A stretch of DNA of 64,000 nt from CALOCY01 sp942491975 (GCA_942491975.1 CALOCY010000004.1:992001-1056000), one strand, 5' to 3'; shown: positions 18,007 to 25,959, counted from the first letter of the stretch. A program made the numbers and translations. The notes: a model not told the origin generated them from the letters alone.

Positions 18007-18251
18007 TGAGTTCGATTTAACAATACAACATAGTCGTTTGATTTTCAATAGCCCCGGCCTTTAGTCCGGGGTATTGAGAACAATAACGCCGAAAGAGATT
18101 TTCAAAAATTTTGCAAGTAACATTGAATCTACAAATTTTTTGAAAATCAAAGGTTGCAGAACAACATTTGCACCCTGGGTTAATCCCGATGATTATCGGG
18201 ACAGGGCTATTGAAAATAAAGTACTTGCATTAGCTGCTTATATCAAACTCA
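18007..18251. repeat. Dispersed element R1, copy 1 (MITE-like, terminal inverted repeats)
   Basis: The ends TGAGTTCGATTTAA (18007-18020) and TTATATCAAACTCA (18238-18251) are inverted repeats. Inside are a second inverted pair (GATTTTCAAAAATTTT / AAATTTTTTGAAAATC) and a G/C pair (GCCCC..GGGGTATTGA / ..AGGGCTATTGA). The whole can fold on itself. A second copy at 31229-31457 aligns along its full length. This copy carries a palindrome TCCCGAT-GATT-ATCGGGA (18184-18201) absent from copy 2. There is no coding capacity. Confidence 0.85.
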
Positions 18252-18275
18252 GGTTATTACATGAGTTACGATCTA

Positions 18276-18677
18276 CTAAAGTTTTTTGAAGACTGAAGAT
18301 TTATCTCCATGCATTAATGTTAACTCCGATTTATCGTTGTTTAAGGTATAGTTGTATACATGGTCATCGGCATGTTTATGTTGATGTTCGTGCTCTTCAC
18401 CATCACCATGTTCGTGTCCATGATCTTCTTCTTCGGCATGTTTCATGATGAATTTATCACCCTCAATTGCAAATGTGCCTTCTTCCAAGAGTTCATTGTC
18501 TTGGTAGTACTTCCATGCGTGATCTGCAGTGAGCTCAAGTACATAGCTGATTGAATCGGTGTTGGCTTTTTCCCATTTTCCAACGAGTGGGCTGGCTTGT
18601 TCTTTTTTGTTGAAGTTACAAGCGAACAGCAGCATAACCACTGAGATGATGGATAGCGATAAGAATGTCTTTTTCAT
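18276..18677 (-). CDS. Lipocalin-like lipoprotein with a histidine-rich metal-binding loop
   Basis: The 133-residue lipoprotein (lipobox LLFAC20) has the small beta-barrel pattern of lipocalin-like/DUF4923-type proteins: PLVGKWEKANTDSISYVLELT, WKYYQDNELLEEGTFAIEGD, and a C-terminal KSELTLMHGDKSS. Between strands lies a loop (residues 80-106) with nine His and many Glu/Asp (HGHEHGDGEEHEHQHKH), a likely Zn, Ni or Cu site. Such a loop is not part of the usual fold and suggests a metal buffer or metal-responsive envelope protein. No ZnuA, CusB or similar gene is adjacent. Element R1 copy 1 ends 24 bp past the stop. Confidence 0.65.
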   Translation of the reverse strand: MKKTFLSLSIISVVMLLFACNFNKKEQASPLVGKWEKANTDSISYVLELTADHAWKYYQDNELLEEGTFAIEGDKFIMKHAEEEDHGHEHGDGEEHEHQHKHADDHVYNYTLNNDKSELTLMHGDKSSVFKKL

Positions 18678-18798
18678 GTCAAGTATGTTTTAAGTTATTA
18701 CGATGTAATAAAGTTAAGGAGTATTTTGCGGGAGAACAAGGAGCAGGTGGGATAATTGCGGTTAAGGGGCTGAAGTAAAAAAGGGAGAAACAAAAAAA

Positions 18799-18836
18799 TA
18801 AGGATGCCATCTCTTTTTTTAAAGATGACATCCTTA
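18799..18836. repeat. Hairpin repeat R5, copy 1
   Basis: TAAGGATG-CATCT pairs with AGATG-CATCCTTA. The same stem occurs at 62907-62940 and 63933-63966. On the minus strand it follows the DUF1566-like gene stop by 23 bases and precedes a T-rich run, so here it can act as a terminator. Confidence 0.7.
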
Positions 18837-18859
18837 TGGTATCGTGTTGTTAGCTAAAA

Positions 18860-20407
18860 TTAAAATGCCCGGACAGCACGCACGTAATAGGTGCTGCTTT
18901 TAGCACTGTTAGCTGGTGTTCCACTGGAAAAGTCCTGACTCGTGGCAGTAGTGTCACTGGCTTCTGTAGAACTCCAATAGCTACTTGTAGCAAGAGACGT
19001 TGTTGCTACAGCATCTATGGTTGCTTTATGTTGATACATCAAGTCGAGTTCTTCTTCTGAAGGCAGGTACCAGTTGCCATAAGTTTTACCTCCTTCGGTA
19101 GTTTTCCATTCCGCACAAATACGGGCAGCATAATCACCACCATCATCACCAATGGCTACCTGGCTGGCAATAATAATTGCCGTATTCATTTCCCCGGAAA
19201 GCGGTCCATCCCCGTAAGCACGCGTATGTCCATCAGTGCCGGCATACCAACGTAGCCCTGCACTTTGATCTGTCTTAGCACAGACCAAACCGTGTTGACC
19301 GGTTTCGTCTACCCAAAAGACAATACCGCCCTGGGCAACTTCACCTATGGTGTAGGTTTTGGCACTCACCACATTATTGGTAATGTCAATGCCTGTGCCA
19401 GCCGTGTAAACATTTACGCTATCAGTATAAGTGCCACCATTTTTGCTTAAAGTTACTGTTAGGCCGGTACGTGAGATGGTTTGGATTTCATTAATCGTAT
19501 CACCATCAATTTCTGCATCCAGTTTGCTGTTCCAATATAAAGTGTCTGTTCCATCAATAGTGGCTGCTACCGATGCTTCAAAAACAGGGTCAGCTTCAAC
19601 AATGTTGTCCACTTTGCTGTTCCAGTAGGTTGTGTCTTCTGCTGTAATTTGGCTGGCTACCGCTGCTGTGAAAACAGGATCTTGTTCTTCTACCCCTTCA
19701 AACGGGTTGTTCCAGTTGGCTGTGTCGGCTTCGGTTATACTGAATGCCACTGACGCTTCAAAAACGGGATCGGATTCAATGATGCTGTCTACTTTGTTGT
19801 TCCAATAGGTGGTATCTTCTGCTGTAATTGCACCGGCCACTGATGCCATGAAAACCGAGTCTTCTTCGCTTACCCCTTCCAACGGGTTGTTCCAGTTGGC
19901 TGTATCGGCTTCGGTTATGGCAAATGCCACTGACGCTTCAAAAACAGGATCGGTTTCATTAAGTGTTCCGGTCACGGAATCGGCTGTTGTGGCATGGAAT
20001 GCATAAGGCACACTGAGAAACCGGGTAGTGTTGGTAAGGGTGTAGTTGGCCCCCCCGTCCAGGTCTGTTTCGGTTTTAATAAAATAAGAACCGTCTGACC
20101 AGTCGATATCAGCAAAACCGGCAGTGGTGGTTTGTAGCCCTTCACCAATTTCAAGGGTAACCAACCCGTTGGCATTGGTGGTTGGAAAGTGGCGTTCTAC
20201 ATAAACTGCTGTGCCTGAAAGGGAGTCTTTTAGAATCGTTATCTGTATGCCTACATTGTACTCAGGCAGGAGCTTGTCATCAGCATCCCTTATTACAGCC
20301 TGATAGGTCATTTTTTCGGGCGATTGACCGAAGGTTGATGTGAAGATTAGCAGATGAGCTAATGTGATGATTAAAACCGTGCTTAATCGTTTAATTCTTT
20401 TTTTCAT
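18860..20407 (-). CDS. Secreted protein with five 30-residue repeats and a C-terminal DUF1566-like domain
   Basis: The 515-residue protein has a signal peptide (1-28, ..TSTFGQ) and an N-terminal beta domain (31-140: KMTYQAVIRDADDKLLPEYN.. SVPYAFHA), a module typical of Bacteroidota surface proteins. Then come five tandem 30-residue units (about 150-299) of the form xDPVFEASVAxxITxxDTxxWNxK, near-identical at DNA level with a 90-bp period. The C-terminal domain (about 345-515) has GGIVFWVDETGQHGLV, GNWYLPSEEELDLMYQ, SSYWSSTE and YVRAVRAF, the DUF1566/Fib_succ_major-like pattern of the C-type-lectin fold. No T9SS signal is present. It lies 54 bp downstream of the T9SS-domain gene on the same strand, probably one transcript. 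Confidence 0.72.
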   Translation of the reverse strand: MKKRIKRLSTVLIITLAHLLIFTSTFGQSPEKMTYQAVIRDADDKLLPEYNVGIQITILKDSLSGTAVYVERHFPTTNANGLVTLEIGEGLQTTTAGFADIDWSDGSYFIKTETDLDGGANYTLTNTTRFLSVPYAFHATTADSVTGTLNETDPVFEASVAFAITEADTANWNNPLEGVSEEDSVFMASVAGAITAEDTTYWNNKVDSIIESDPVFEASVAFSITEADTANWNNPFEGVEEQDPVFTAAVASQITAEDTTYWNSKVDNIVEADPVFEASVAATIDGTDTLYWNSKLDAEIDGDTINEIQTISRTGLTVTLSKNGGTYTDSVNVYTAGTGIDITNNVVSAKTYTIGEVAQGGIVFWVDETGQHGLVCAKTDQSAGLRWYAGTDGHTRAYGDGPLSGEMNTAIIIASQVAIGDDGGDYAARICAEWKTTEGGKTYGNWYLPSEEELDLMYQHKATIDAVATTSLATSSYWSSTEASDTTATSQDFSSGTPANSAKSSTYYVRAVRAF

Positions 20408-20461
20408 GAGATTATATTTTATACGTTATTATTTTTCTTTTCATCATTAAGATTTATCAAT

Positions 20462-20953
20462 TTATCTTTTGATTATCTTAAAAGTTTTGACGGGCAGTTG
20501 TTCCTGCATTATTTTTAGAAAGTAGGTTCCCGGGGTGTATGTGGCCATTGTAACGGTTGCTTTGTTCCCCGTTATTTTTTTACGGTCTAACAGGTTCCCG
20601 TGCATATTAAAAAGCTGGTACGACAAATGTTTGTAGTTGTGGTCTTCTATGTTTAAATAGAGATAATCGGTAACAGGGTTAGGATAAGCAGTACAGGTTA
20701 GCTGAATGCCCGGAAAATCGTTGATGCCTGTTACAATCAGTATTTCATAGGGTTGTTGTACCCCTTCAGATACCGAACCTTCAGTTGTTTTACTGGTGGT
20801 GTAAACCATTTGGCCTATGGAATAACTCACTGAACCGGTACTGTTTGAAACTGTACCGCCCGAGGCCGGTATCGCTTCTTGTGCCTGTATATTTAAGCTT
20901 ATGCCCAACAGGAACAGGGCGATTAATTGGAAGTGTTTGTATTTCATTATCAT
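20462..20953 (-). CDS. Short T9SS type A sorting-domain protein
   Basis: The 163-residue protein has a signal peptide (..LGISLNIQAQ), a short glycine/serine-rich stretch (ASGGTVSNSTGSVSYSIGQM) and then almost directly the type IX secretion sorting domain (about 85-163): TAYPNPVTDYLYLNI, the LFNMHGNLL strand and TYFLKIMQEQLPVKTFKIIKR. It thus consists almost entirely of a sorting domain, a common Bacteroidota form. It is co-directional with the downstream DUF1566-like gene. ATG 20953 and ATG 20947 are both possible starts. Confidence 0.82.
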   Translation of the reverse strand: MIMKYKHFQLIALFLLGISLNIQAQEAIPASGGTVSNSTGSVSYSIGQMVYTTSKTTEGSVSEGVQQPYEILIVTGINDFPGIQLTCTAYPNPVTDYLYLNIEDHNYKHLSYQLFNMHGNLLDRKKITGNKATVTMATYTPGTYFLKIMQEQLPVKTFKIIKR

Positions 20954-21177
20954 TGCTTTAGGTTATCTAAATTACGTTGTTTTTGAGTATTGAACAAATC
21001 TGTCTGCCATAAACGGGTACTCTATAAGACATAACTTACTATTCAATAATACTCATTTCTTTTAAAAGGTAACCTTTCTGTTTTATAAAGTTATCAACGG
21101 TTGTGTGTTGATATTGCTGCTTTTTAACGGGTGAGCAGGTGTGATTGGGCCGGAAAATGTATAGTGATTGAGAAAAA

Positions 21178-21366
21178 GCACGGACAACATGTCTGTGCCA
21201 GCCGGGGTAGCATATCATACTCCATTTACTGAATGGTTTTAATTGTTTTCTATCTAAAACCGTTGAAACGGTTACGGGTGATGATTACTTATCTTAATTC
21301 CCGGGGTTAAAACCCCGGGTTACATCTTGCCTTCCATCAATCCACACGATACAATCGTGCAGTAGC
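21178..21366. repeat. Dispersed repeat R2, copy A, with adjoining hairpin
   Basis: Bases 21207-21366 align with 22118-22277 over about 160 bp with few differences. Each copy holds an AACCGTTGAAACGGTT stem, a perfect CCCGGGGTTAAAACCCCGGG palindrome and an ACGATACAATCGT hairpin. A separate stem GCACGGACA..TGTCTGTGC lies at 21178-21198. Copy A ends 6 bp beyond the stop of the lipoprotein gene at 21373. These repeats resemble the palindromic repeats mobilised in trans by RAYT (Y1) transposases; no such gene is in the window. Confidence 0.8.
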
Positions 21367-21372
21367 GTTTTT

Positions 21373-22029
21373 TTATTCCATTTCAATTAAATATTCTTGA
21401 ATAATAATGGTGTCATTGGTACTTAAATTTGATAGTGAATTTTCATCAAATGCATTATTTATTCCGGAAATCGAATGATATCCAAATTCATGTTTGTAGA
21501 AATAATCAAGCATAGGGATTTTTAGTTTTCCGCTACTATTTAATACATAACAACATTCTTTGAGTTTTGCAAATTTTTCATAGCCAGTAAATTGAGGCAT
21601 ATTGTTTTCTTCGTAAAATAAGGGGTGATATTTTAGTAAATTTCTAATATTTAAAGTGGGATTAACAACGAACTGTGAAGTATCTTTCTTTTCCCAGTAA
21701 ATTAGTTCGGCAATTTCATGAACTGTCCTTGCCCTTTGTTCTTTGGTATTATCAATTGTTAGTTCAACTGAATTCTCAGATATATAAGTTGCAATGATTT
21801 TCCCCTCAATATCCACGCTTTCTAGTTCTGTTAAATATTTTTCATGTCGTTTGATTAGATTGTTTTTTAAAGCAGACGAAGTTATTTCCCCATTTTTTGT
21901 AAAAATTTTGATGTCGGGGGAAGTAATCGAATAACTAGCATAGGTAATAGGATGTTCAATAAAGTCCTTTTTGCAGGAACTAATTCCAGTAAAAAAGAAT
22001 ATAATTAGTAGAATTTGATTTTTATTCAT
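21373..22029 (-). CDS. Lipoprotein of unknown function between two R2 repeats
   Basis: The 218-residue protein starts with a lipoprotein signal ending GISSC19-KKDF. The mature part is mixed alpha/beta with no motif I recognise (SVELTIDNTKEQRARTVHEI; KFAKLKECCYVLNSSGKLK). It is bracketed by R2 copies: copy A touches its stop and copy B begins about 70-90 bp before its start. The base composition is more AT-rich than the conserved genes around it. This suggests a cassette acquired or moved with the repeats, which is inference. Confidence 0.65.
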   Translation of the reverse strand: MNKNQILLIIFFFTGISSCKKDFIEHPITYASYSITSPDIKIFTKNGEITSSALKNNLIKRHEKYLTELESVDIEGKIIATYISENSVELTIDNTKEQRARTVHEIAELIYWEKKDTSQFVVNPTLNIRNLLKYHPLFYEENNMPQFTGYEKFAKLKECCYVLNSSGKLKIPMLDYFYKHEFGYHSISGINNAFDENSLSNLSTNDTIIIQEYLIEME

Positions 22030-22097
22030 GTTTTTTTGATTTTCAGATTTGTTCGTAATATTGGTGTATATGTCTATGCTACCACACGATATACTAG

Positions 22098-22277
22098 TAT
22101 AACCTGCCGCTTTAGCGGTAGCATATAATACTCTATTTACTGAACGGTTTTAATCGTTTTCTATCTAAAACCGTTGAAACGGTTACGGGTGATAATTGCC
22201 GATCTTAATTCCCGGGGTTAAAACCCCGGGTTACATCTTGCTTTCCATCAATCCACACGATACAATCGTGCGGTAGC
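22098..22277. repeat. Dispersed repeat R2, copy B, with 5' hairpin
   Basis: The second copy of the 160-bp repeat (22118-22277), preceded by an extra stem CCTGCCGC-TTTA-GCGGTAGC at 22103-22122. That extra stem, with its left flank TATAA, is nearly identical to the sequence at the 3' end of the yhcC gene (62228-62250). Confidence 0.8.
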
Positions 22278-22335
22278 AGTGTAAAAATGCCTACTCTTTT
22301 TGTCAAGGATTTTCGGCTGCCTCCTTTATAATCTG

Positions 22336-22614
22336 TTAAAGCAGGCCTGCAGCACCAATACCTAATAGCCCCATTATTACAGTTGCCAATAACAAAATCA
22401 TAATAACGCCTAAAAGGCTTATTATTAATCCTGCAATAGCCAATCCTCTTCCTTTTCCGCCAACACTTTTGGCTTTAGCCAGGCCTACACTGCTAAAAAT
22501 TAAACCCAATACCCACATAATCCATCCCAGTACAGGTACCCATCCAAAAAACAGGGTGATTAATGCCAACACAAAACCTGCTGTTGCCATTCCATTTGTT
22601 GATTGGTTTTCCAT
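22336..22614 (-). CDS. DUF4190 small membrane protein
   Basis: The 92-residue protein has two strong hydrophobic hairpins (about 10-47 and 58-88) joined by KAKSVGGKGRGLAIAG, the pattern of DUF4190. The protein is an inner-membrane protein of unknown function. It stands alone, between R2 copy B and a group II intron remnant. A 5' ATG at 22614 is preceded by an AT-rich leader. Confidence 0.75.
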   Translation of the reverse strand: MENQSTNGMATAGFVLALITLFFGWVPVLGWIMWVLGLIFSSVGLAKAKSVGGKGRGLAIAGLIISLLGVIMILLLATVIMGLLGIGAAGLL

Positions 22615-22708
22615 AAAATTCTTTTTTTAAATTAAATGCCTACTTTGTTTGCAAGGATTTTCGGATTAATTCCTTTTATCTTTTAACAAGATTAATTCTT
22701 GTAAAGCA

Positions 22709-23166
22709 CGGACGTGGACGTCCGCGCTAGCTGGGTTTCGATGAACGTATCGAAAAACTCAATGAGGTACAACGAGGCTGGGTGAACGCTTTCCGTATGT
22801 CCAGTATTCAGGGTAAACTCAACGAACTGGATGGATGGTTGCGAAACAGGCTTCGTTATTGCATATGGCATCATTGGAAGAAACCTGAGCGGAAACGGAA
22901 AAACCTGATCCGTTTGGGCGTTGAACAGGGACAGGCTTATGCATGGAGCCGTTCGCGGATGGGCGGTTGGGCAATTGCCCAAAGCCCGATTTTGGGTACT
23001 ACCATTACGATTAAAAGGTTGAAGAAACGGGGTTACGTATCTCTACTTGAAATTTACCGAAAGATTTCCCCACAACTTAATGAACCGCTGTATACGAGAC
23101 CCGTACGTACAGTGGTGTGAGAGGCGCACCGTGGGCTTTACGGCTCACGGCCGTCTACTCGATTAG
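22709..23166 (+). mobile_element. 5'-truncated group II intron (maturase C-terminus plus RNA domains V and VI)
   Basis: Only the 3' end of the intron remains. The open frame 22731-23120 encodes the C-terminal group II maturase (GIIM) domain: FDERIEKLNEVQRGWVNAFR, LDGWLRNRLRYCIWHHWKKP, ERKRKNLIRLGVEQGQAYAW and SRSRMGGWAIAQSPIL. The reverse-transcriptase domain is missing. Downstream, 23083-23118 folds as domain V (ACCGCTGTA..TACAGTGGT arms), and CCGTG..CACGG at about 23128-23150 gives a domain VI hairpin. The left edge abuts a GGACGT-GG-ACGTCC palindrome at 22712-22725. It cannot splice or move by itself. Confidence 0.85.
22731..23120 (+). pseudogene. ltrA: Truncated group II intron reverse transcriptase/maturase
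   Basis: A 130-codon remnant of the maturase: thumb/X region and GIIM domain, with the catalytic reverse-transcriptase motifs lost. An in-frame TAG lies immediately upstream at 22728, and the first usable start is the GTG at 22782. It ends inside domain V, which is odd for typical ORFs located in domain IV. The intron may therefore belong to a class where the ORF stop overlaps the domain V start; this last point is inference from the coordinates. Confidence 0.8.
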
Positions 23167-23172
23167 GGCAAG

Positions 23173-25104
23173 TTATTGATACCTTTTCACCATTCTATTC
23201 GAATACCACTTAACAAACCCAGGTCTAAATCGCTTATAAATCCAAACGAATCCAGCCCAAATGATTAAGTCAAAAATAAATAACAATCCTTCTATTTTGC
23301 CCCAGTTCTCCTCATTTACATAGGACAATGGGTTCAAGAATTCTAACTGCGGATTAATAAATAAGGATATTAAATAAATCAATGAGGTAAGTGGTAAAAT
23401 AAAAACTCCAATAAAAAATATTCTATTTGCGGTTTTGCTAGATTTCGTTAAAATATTTGAAACAAGTCCTGTATATTTTGTTTCTATAATAGCCTCATTA
23501 GCCTCGTTAAACATTTCAAGAAGAGCTAAATTTTTATCCTTTTCCTCCTCAATTCCCTCCAATCTTTTCTGAATATCATCAAAACTTGTTTTATCAAGGA
23601 GGTTTGAAATTAGGGTGTCGGTATCATGTTTTTCGCCATCAGTATTTTCAACAAGTGTTGCAATCTTAACGATTGTATCAATATCCTTATCGCTGTATGA
23701 TTCCTTAAATACTTTTGATTGTAAAATAAATTTCTTAAAAACCTTAATATGCTCACCTGTGACTTCTCCAACTCCATCAATTGTTCTAATTAATTCTGTA
23801 GGTAAAATACAAACACTTTTTACTGGTGTGTCTGCATTCTCAGAAATCCCATGGTCAATATTAAGTGTTTTGGCATCAGTTGTAATTAACCAATGATTAA
23901 TTTCAAACGGATTATAGCTATTTGCACCTCGTTCTTTTTCAATGTGGCATATAAGTCTAATAATGTGCTTAATCCGAGATTTTGACTTATCCGTATCTTG
24001 AAACTTTTCATACAAACTATTTGATTTCGTTTTATCTACTTTAATCTTTTTCTCAATAATTTCGAAATCAGAAGAAGCAAATAGTTTTCTCAATAAAGAA
24101 CCTATGTTATTATAATAAAGAAGAAAGTCTTTTGAGGTACTTACTAATCCTTTGCCTTTTAGCCTATAAAATAACTCTACAGTATCGGACTTTTTATTAG
24201 GGATGTATTTTGTAATTTCCTTGACAACCTTTTCATTCCTATTAATAATGTTGGAAGACTGGCTAATCATCTCTTTCACACGGTGCTGACCTTCATTTAA
24301 AGATTCCCTATGAACACAAAATTTTATGCCTTTGATTTGTTTTAAGATTGTAATTAAATGAATTGCACGCTCCTCTCTAAATTCATTATCAAAACCTAAT
24401 AATCGTAGGATAAATGAACTGTCAAGAAAGTATATCTTTCCATTAAACGTTTTGTTAAGGGTTTCTTTATGCTTGGGATTATAGTATAATGATAAGAAAT
24501 CAAACATTTTTAAAATCAGAACCTTAAGAATCTCATCAAATTCCTCATTTGATTCTAAAATAAGTTCATTGTAGTACTGACAATCTTTCCTTGATAATTT
24601 GGTGTGTTTACCATTAAATTTCAGATTATCCTTTAATGAGAATTCATCTTTTACTGTAAGTAGCTTCTTCAAATATTCAATATTCCTTGAAAAAATCATT
24701 TCCAATAGAATCTCAATCACGTTATCGGTTCTCTTTTTTGGATAGCCTTTTGAGCCTAAAAAGCTACTTACATAACTCTCAAGACTTGTTAAATAATCAT
24801 TGTATTGCGAAAGTGTGTCAAAAACAGATGGTTTAATCCGAAATGTCTGATTGAAATCATTCTCAGGGTTATACTTATCAAACACTTCTGCAAAATTTGA
24901 CTCATTCAGTACATTGTGAATTGACTCGGCATTGAAGTTTAAGTCCTTAACTTTTATTAGCGATTGAGAAATATCCATTAAAGTTCCATAAGCATTTTTG
25001 TTGCTTAGAAAAAAATCGATAACTAGTCCATAAACAACTCTATCACCCTGATTGGAGTTCATTTTGGAAAACAGAAAATATATCTTTTTATCTTTCATAG
25101 TCAT
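23173..25104 (-). CDS. PIN-like two-helix membrane protein, candidate defence or RNase effector
   Basis: The 643-residue protein is not one I recognise. An alpha-helical N-terminal region (1-215) precedes a PIN-like core: KIYFLDSSFILRLLG (D228), an acidic position E267 in HRESLNE, and a distant HWLITTDAKTLN (D410), the usual strand-Asp endings of PIN-type nucleases. A helical region (450-555) leads to two transmembrane segments (561-583 and 604-623) and a basic tail (FRPGFVKWYSNRMVKRYQ). Nuclease-like cytosolic domains tethered by a C-terminal helix pair are common among abortive-infection effectors, but no partner gene lies beside it. AT content is higher than in core neighbours, and the stop is 7 bp from the intron remnant. 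A -7 box and two 13-bp repeats lie upstream. Function is inferred only from the fold signature. Confidence 0.6.
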   Translation of the reverse strand: MTMKDKKIYFLFSKMNSNQGDRVVYGLVIDFFLSNKNAYGTLMDISQSLIKVKDLNFNAESIHNVLNESNFAEVFDKYNPENDFNQTFRIKPSVFDTLSQYNDYLTSLESYVSSFLGSKGYPKKRTDNVIEILLEMIFSRNIEYLKKLLTVKDEFSLKDNLKFNGKHTKLSRKDCQYYNELILESNEEFDEILKVLILKMFDFLSLYYNPKHKETLNKTFNGKIYFLDSSFILRLLGFDNEFREERAIHLITILKQIKGIKFCVHRESLNEGQHRVKEMISQSSNIINRNEKVVKEITKYIPNKKSDTVELFYRLKGKGLVSTSKDFLLYYNNIGSLLRKLFASSDFEIIEKKIKVDKTKSNSLYEKFQDTDKSKSRIKHIIRLICHIEKERGANSYNPFEINHWLITTDAKTLNIDHGISENADTPVKSVCILPTELIRTIDGVGEVTGEHIKVFKKFILQSKVFKESYSDKDIDTIVKIATLVENTDGEKHDTDTLISNLLDKTSFDDIQKRLEGIEEEKDKNLALLEMFNEANEAIIETKYTGLVSNILTKSSKTANRIFFIGVFILPLTSLIYLISLFINPQLEFLNPLSYVNEENWGKIEGLLFIFDLIIWAGFVWIYKRFRPGFVKWYSNRMVKRYQ

Positions 25105-25143
25105 TTCTCTTGTTGTATGCTGTTTTTAATTTGCCCTAACGTT

Positions 25144-25198
25144 AGTGTATATGTACAAAGGTACAGTTATGCCTCTAAATTACGGAGTGTATATGTAC
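25144..25198 (-). promoter_or_regulatory. Candidate promoter and operator pair of the PIN-like gene
   Basis: On the minus strand TACCTTTG (25163-25156) fits the TAnnTTTG -7 box, 52 bases before the ATG. The 13-mer AGTGTATATGTAC occurs exactly at 25144-25156 and 25186-25198, 42 bp apart (four helical turns), one copy overlapping the -7 box. This layout suits a dimeric repressor or activator, which is inference. Confidence 0.45.
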
Positions 25199-25229
25199 TT
25201 TTTTGTCGGTTTTATCTTTTAGTAATCAT

Positions 25230-25292
25230 AATCCTGACAGGTTTGTTAATAGTGTATGTTATGCTCTTTTTGAAGATAAATCTGTCAGGATT
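25230..25292. repeat. Inverted repeat upstream of the PIN-like gene
   Basis: AATCCTGACAG (25230-25240) and CTGTCAGGATT (25282-25292) form perfect 11-base arms around 41 bases. It lies 7 bases past the stop of the B3/B4 gene and could terminate that minus-strand gene (T run at 25199-25204) or be a mobile-element scar. Confidence 0.55.
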
Positions 25293-25299
25293 AGGACGG

Positions 25300-25959
25300 T
25301 TAGGTTACAATGTATTGGCCATGAATCGTTGCGTTGCAATAGCGTGTAAGTTGCAGGGTTGCATCGTCAAGGTGTTGTTGTAATTGTGTTGCACCTGAGA
25401 AGGAGACAATAATAAAAAAGATTTCCTCTGTTTGTGGGGTAATCATAGTACGTTGTGAGTCGCTGGTAGGGCTGCCAAAGCTGCCTTGTGTGTCAGCAAA
25501 TACCGGCAGGAATTCGATATTTAAATTGCCTTTGCCAATGCCCTGGTAGCTTTCGCCTGCACCGGCAATCTGAAAAGCAATATTGCCCTCAATTTTGGCT
25601 TTGTCAAAACAACACAAAGCGTGTTGTGTACGGATGGATACCAGGTTGTTGGTGTCCACGATGTTGTTGATGTAGTAAAGCCCTTTTTTCTGTACAATAC
25701 GACGTATCAGTGCTTCGGAGGAGACCCGGTAGCGGGCCGGTTCTTTGCCAAAGGCACGGTAGGCTGCCCGGGTGTCGGCAATGGCCGGAAGTGCAGCAAT
25801 TTCTTCCAGCTGCAGGGTAGCGGCTAGCTCTTTTTCGAGTTGTTGCATTTCTGTTTTCAGGGCACTGTTTTCCGGGGCATATTCCACACGGGCTTCAATA
25901 ACGCCCAATGCGGTTTGAGGCCACTTTTCTTTGATCGAAGGAGCAATTGTTATGGTCAT
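25300..25959 (-). CDS. B3/B4 tRNA-binding domain protein (PheT-like editing domain)
   Basis: The 219-residue stand-alone protein matches the B3/B4 domain of phenylalanyl-tRNA synthetase beta chain. Family stretches include a TRAAYRAFGKEPARYRVSSE segment, LIRRIVQKKGLYYINNIVDT and NLVSIRTQHALCCFD. In PheT this domain hydrolyses mischarged Tyr-tRNA-Phe; free-standing versions are presumed to edit or bind tRNA, or to have been recruited for other aminoacyl substrates. The gene is monocistronic, followed by an inverted repeat. Confidence 0.82.
   Translation of the reverse strand: MTITIAPSIKEKWPQTALGVIEARVEYAPENSALKTEMQQLEKELAATLQLEEIAALPAIADTRAAYRAFGKEPARYRVSSEALIRRIVQKKGLYYINNIVDTNNLVSIRTQHALCCFDKAKIEGNIAFQIAGAGESYQGIGKGNLNIEFLPVFADTQGSFGSPTSDSQRTMITPQTEEIFFIIVSFSGATQLQQHLDDATLQLTRYCNATIHGQYIVT

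Noticed and set aside
22782..23120. Functional reverse transcriptase (retron or DGR) candidate
   Set aside because: Only the maturase C-terminus remains; catalytic motifs are missing and the following RNA folds as group II domains V/VI.
25117..25383. 88-residue hydrophobic plus-strand ORF
   Set aside because: It spans the PIN-gene promoter, an inverted repeat and the 3' end of the B3/B4 gene; no convincing membrane-protein pattern or start signal.
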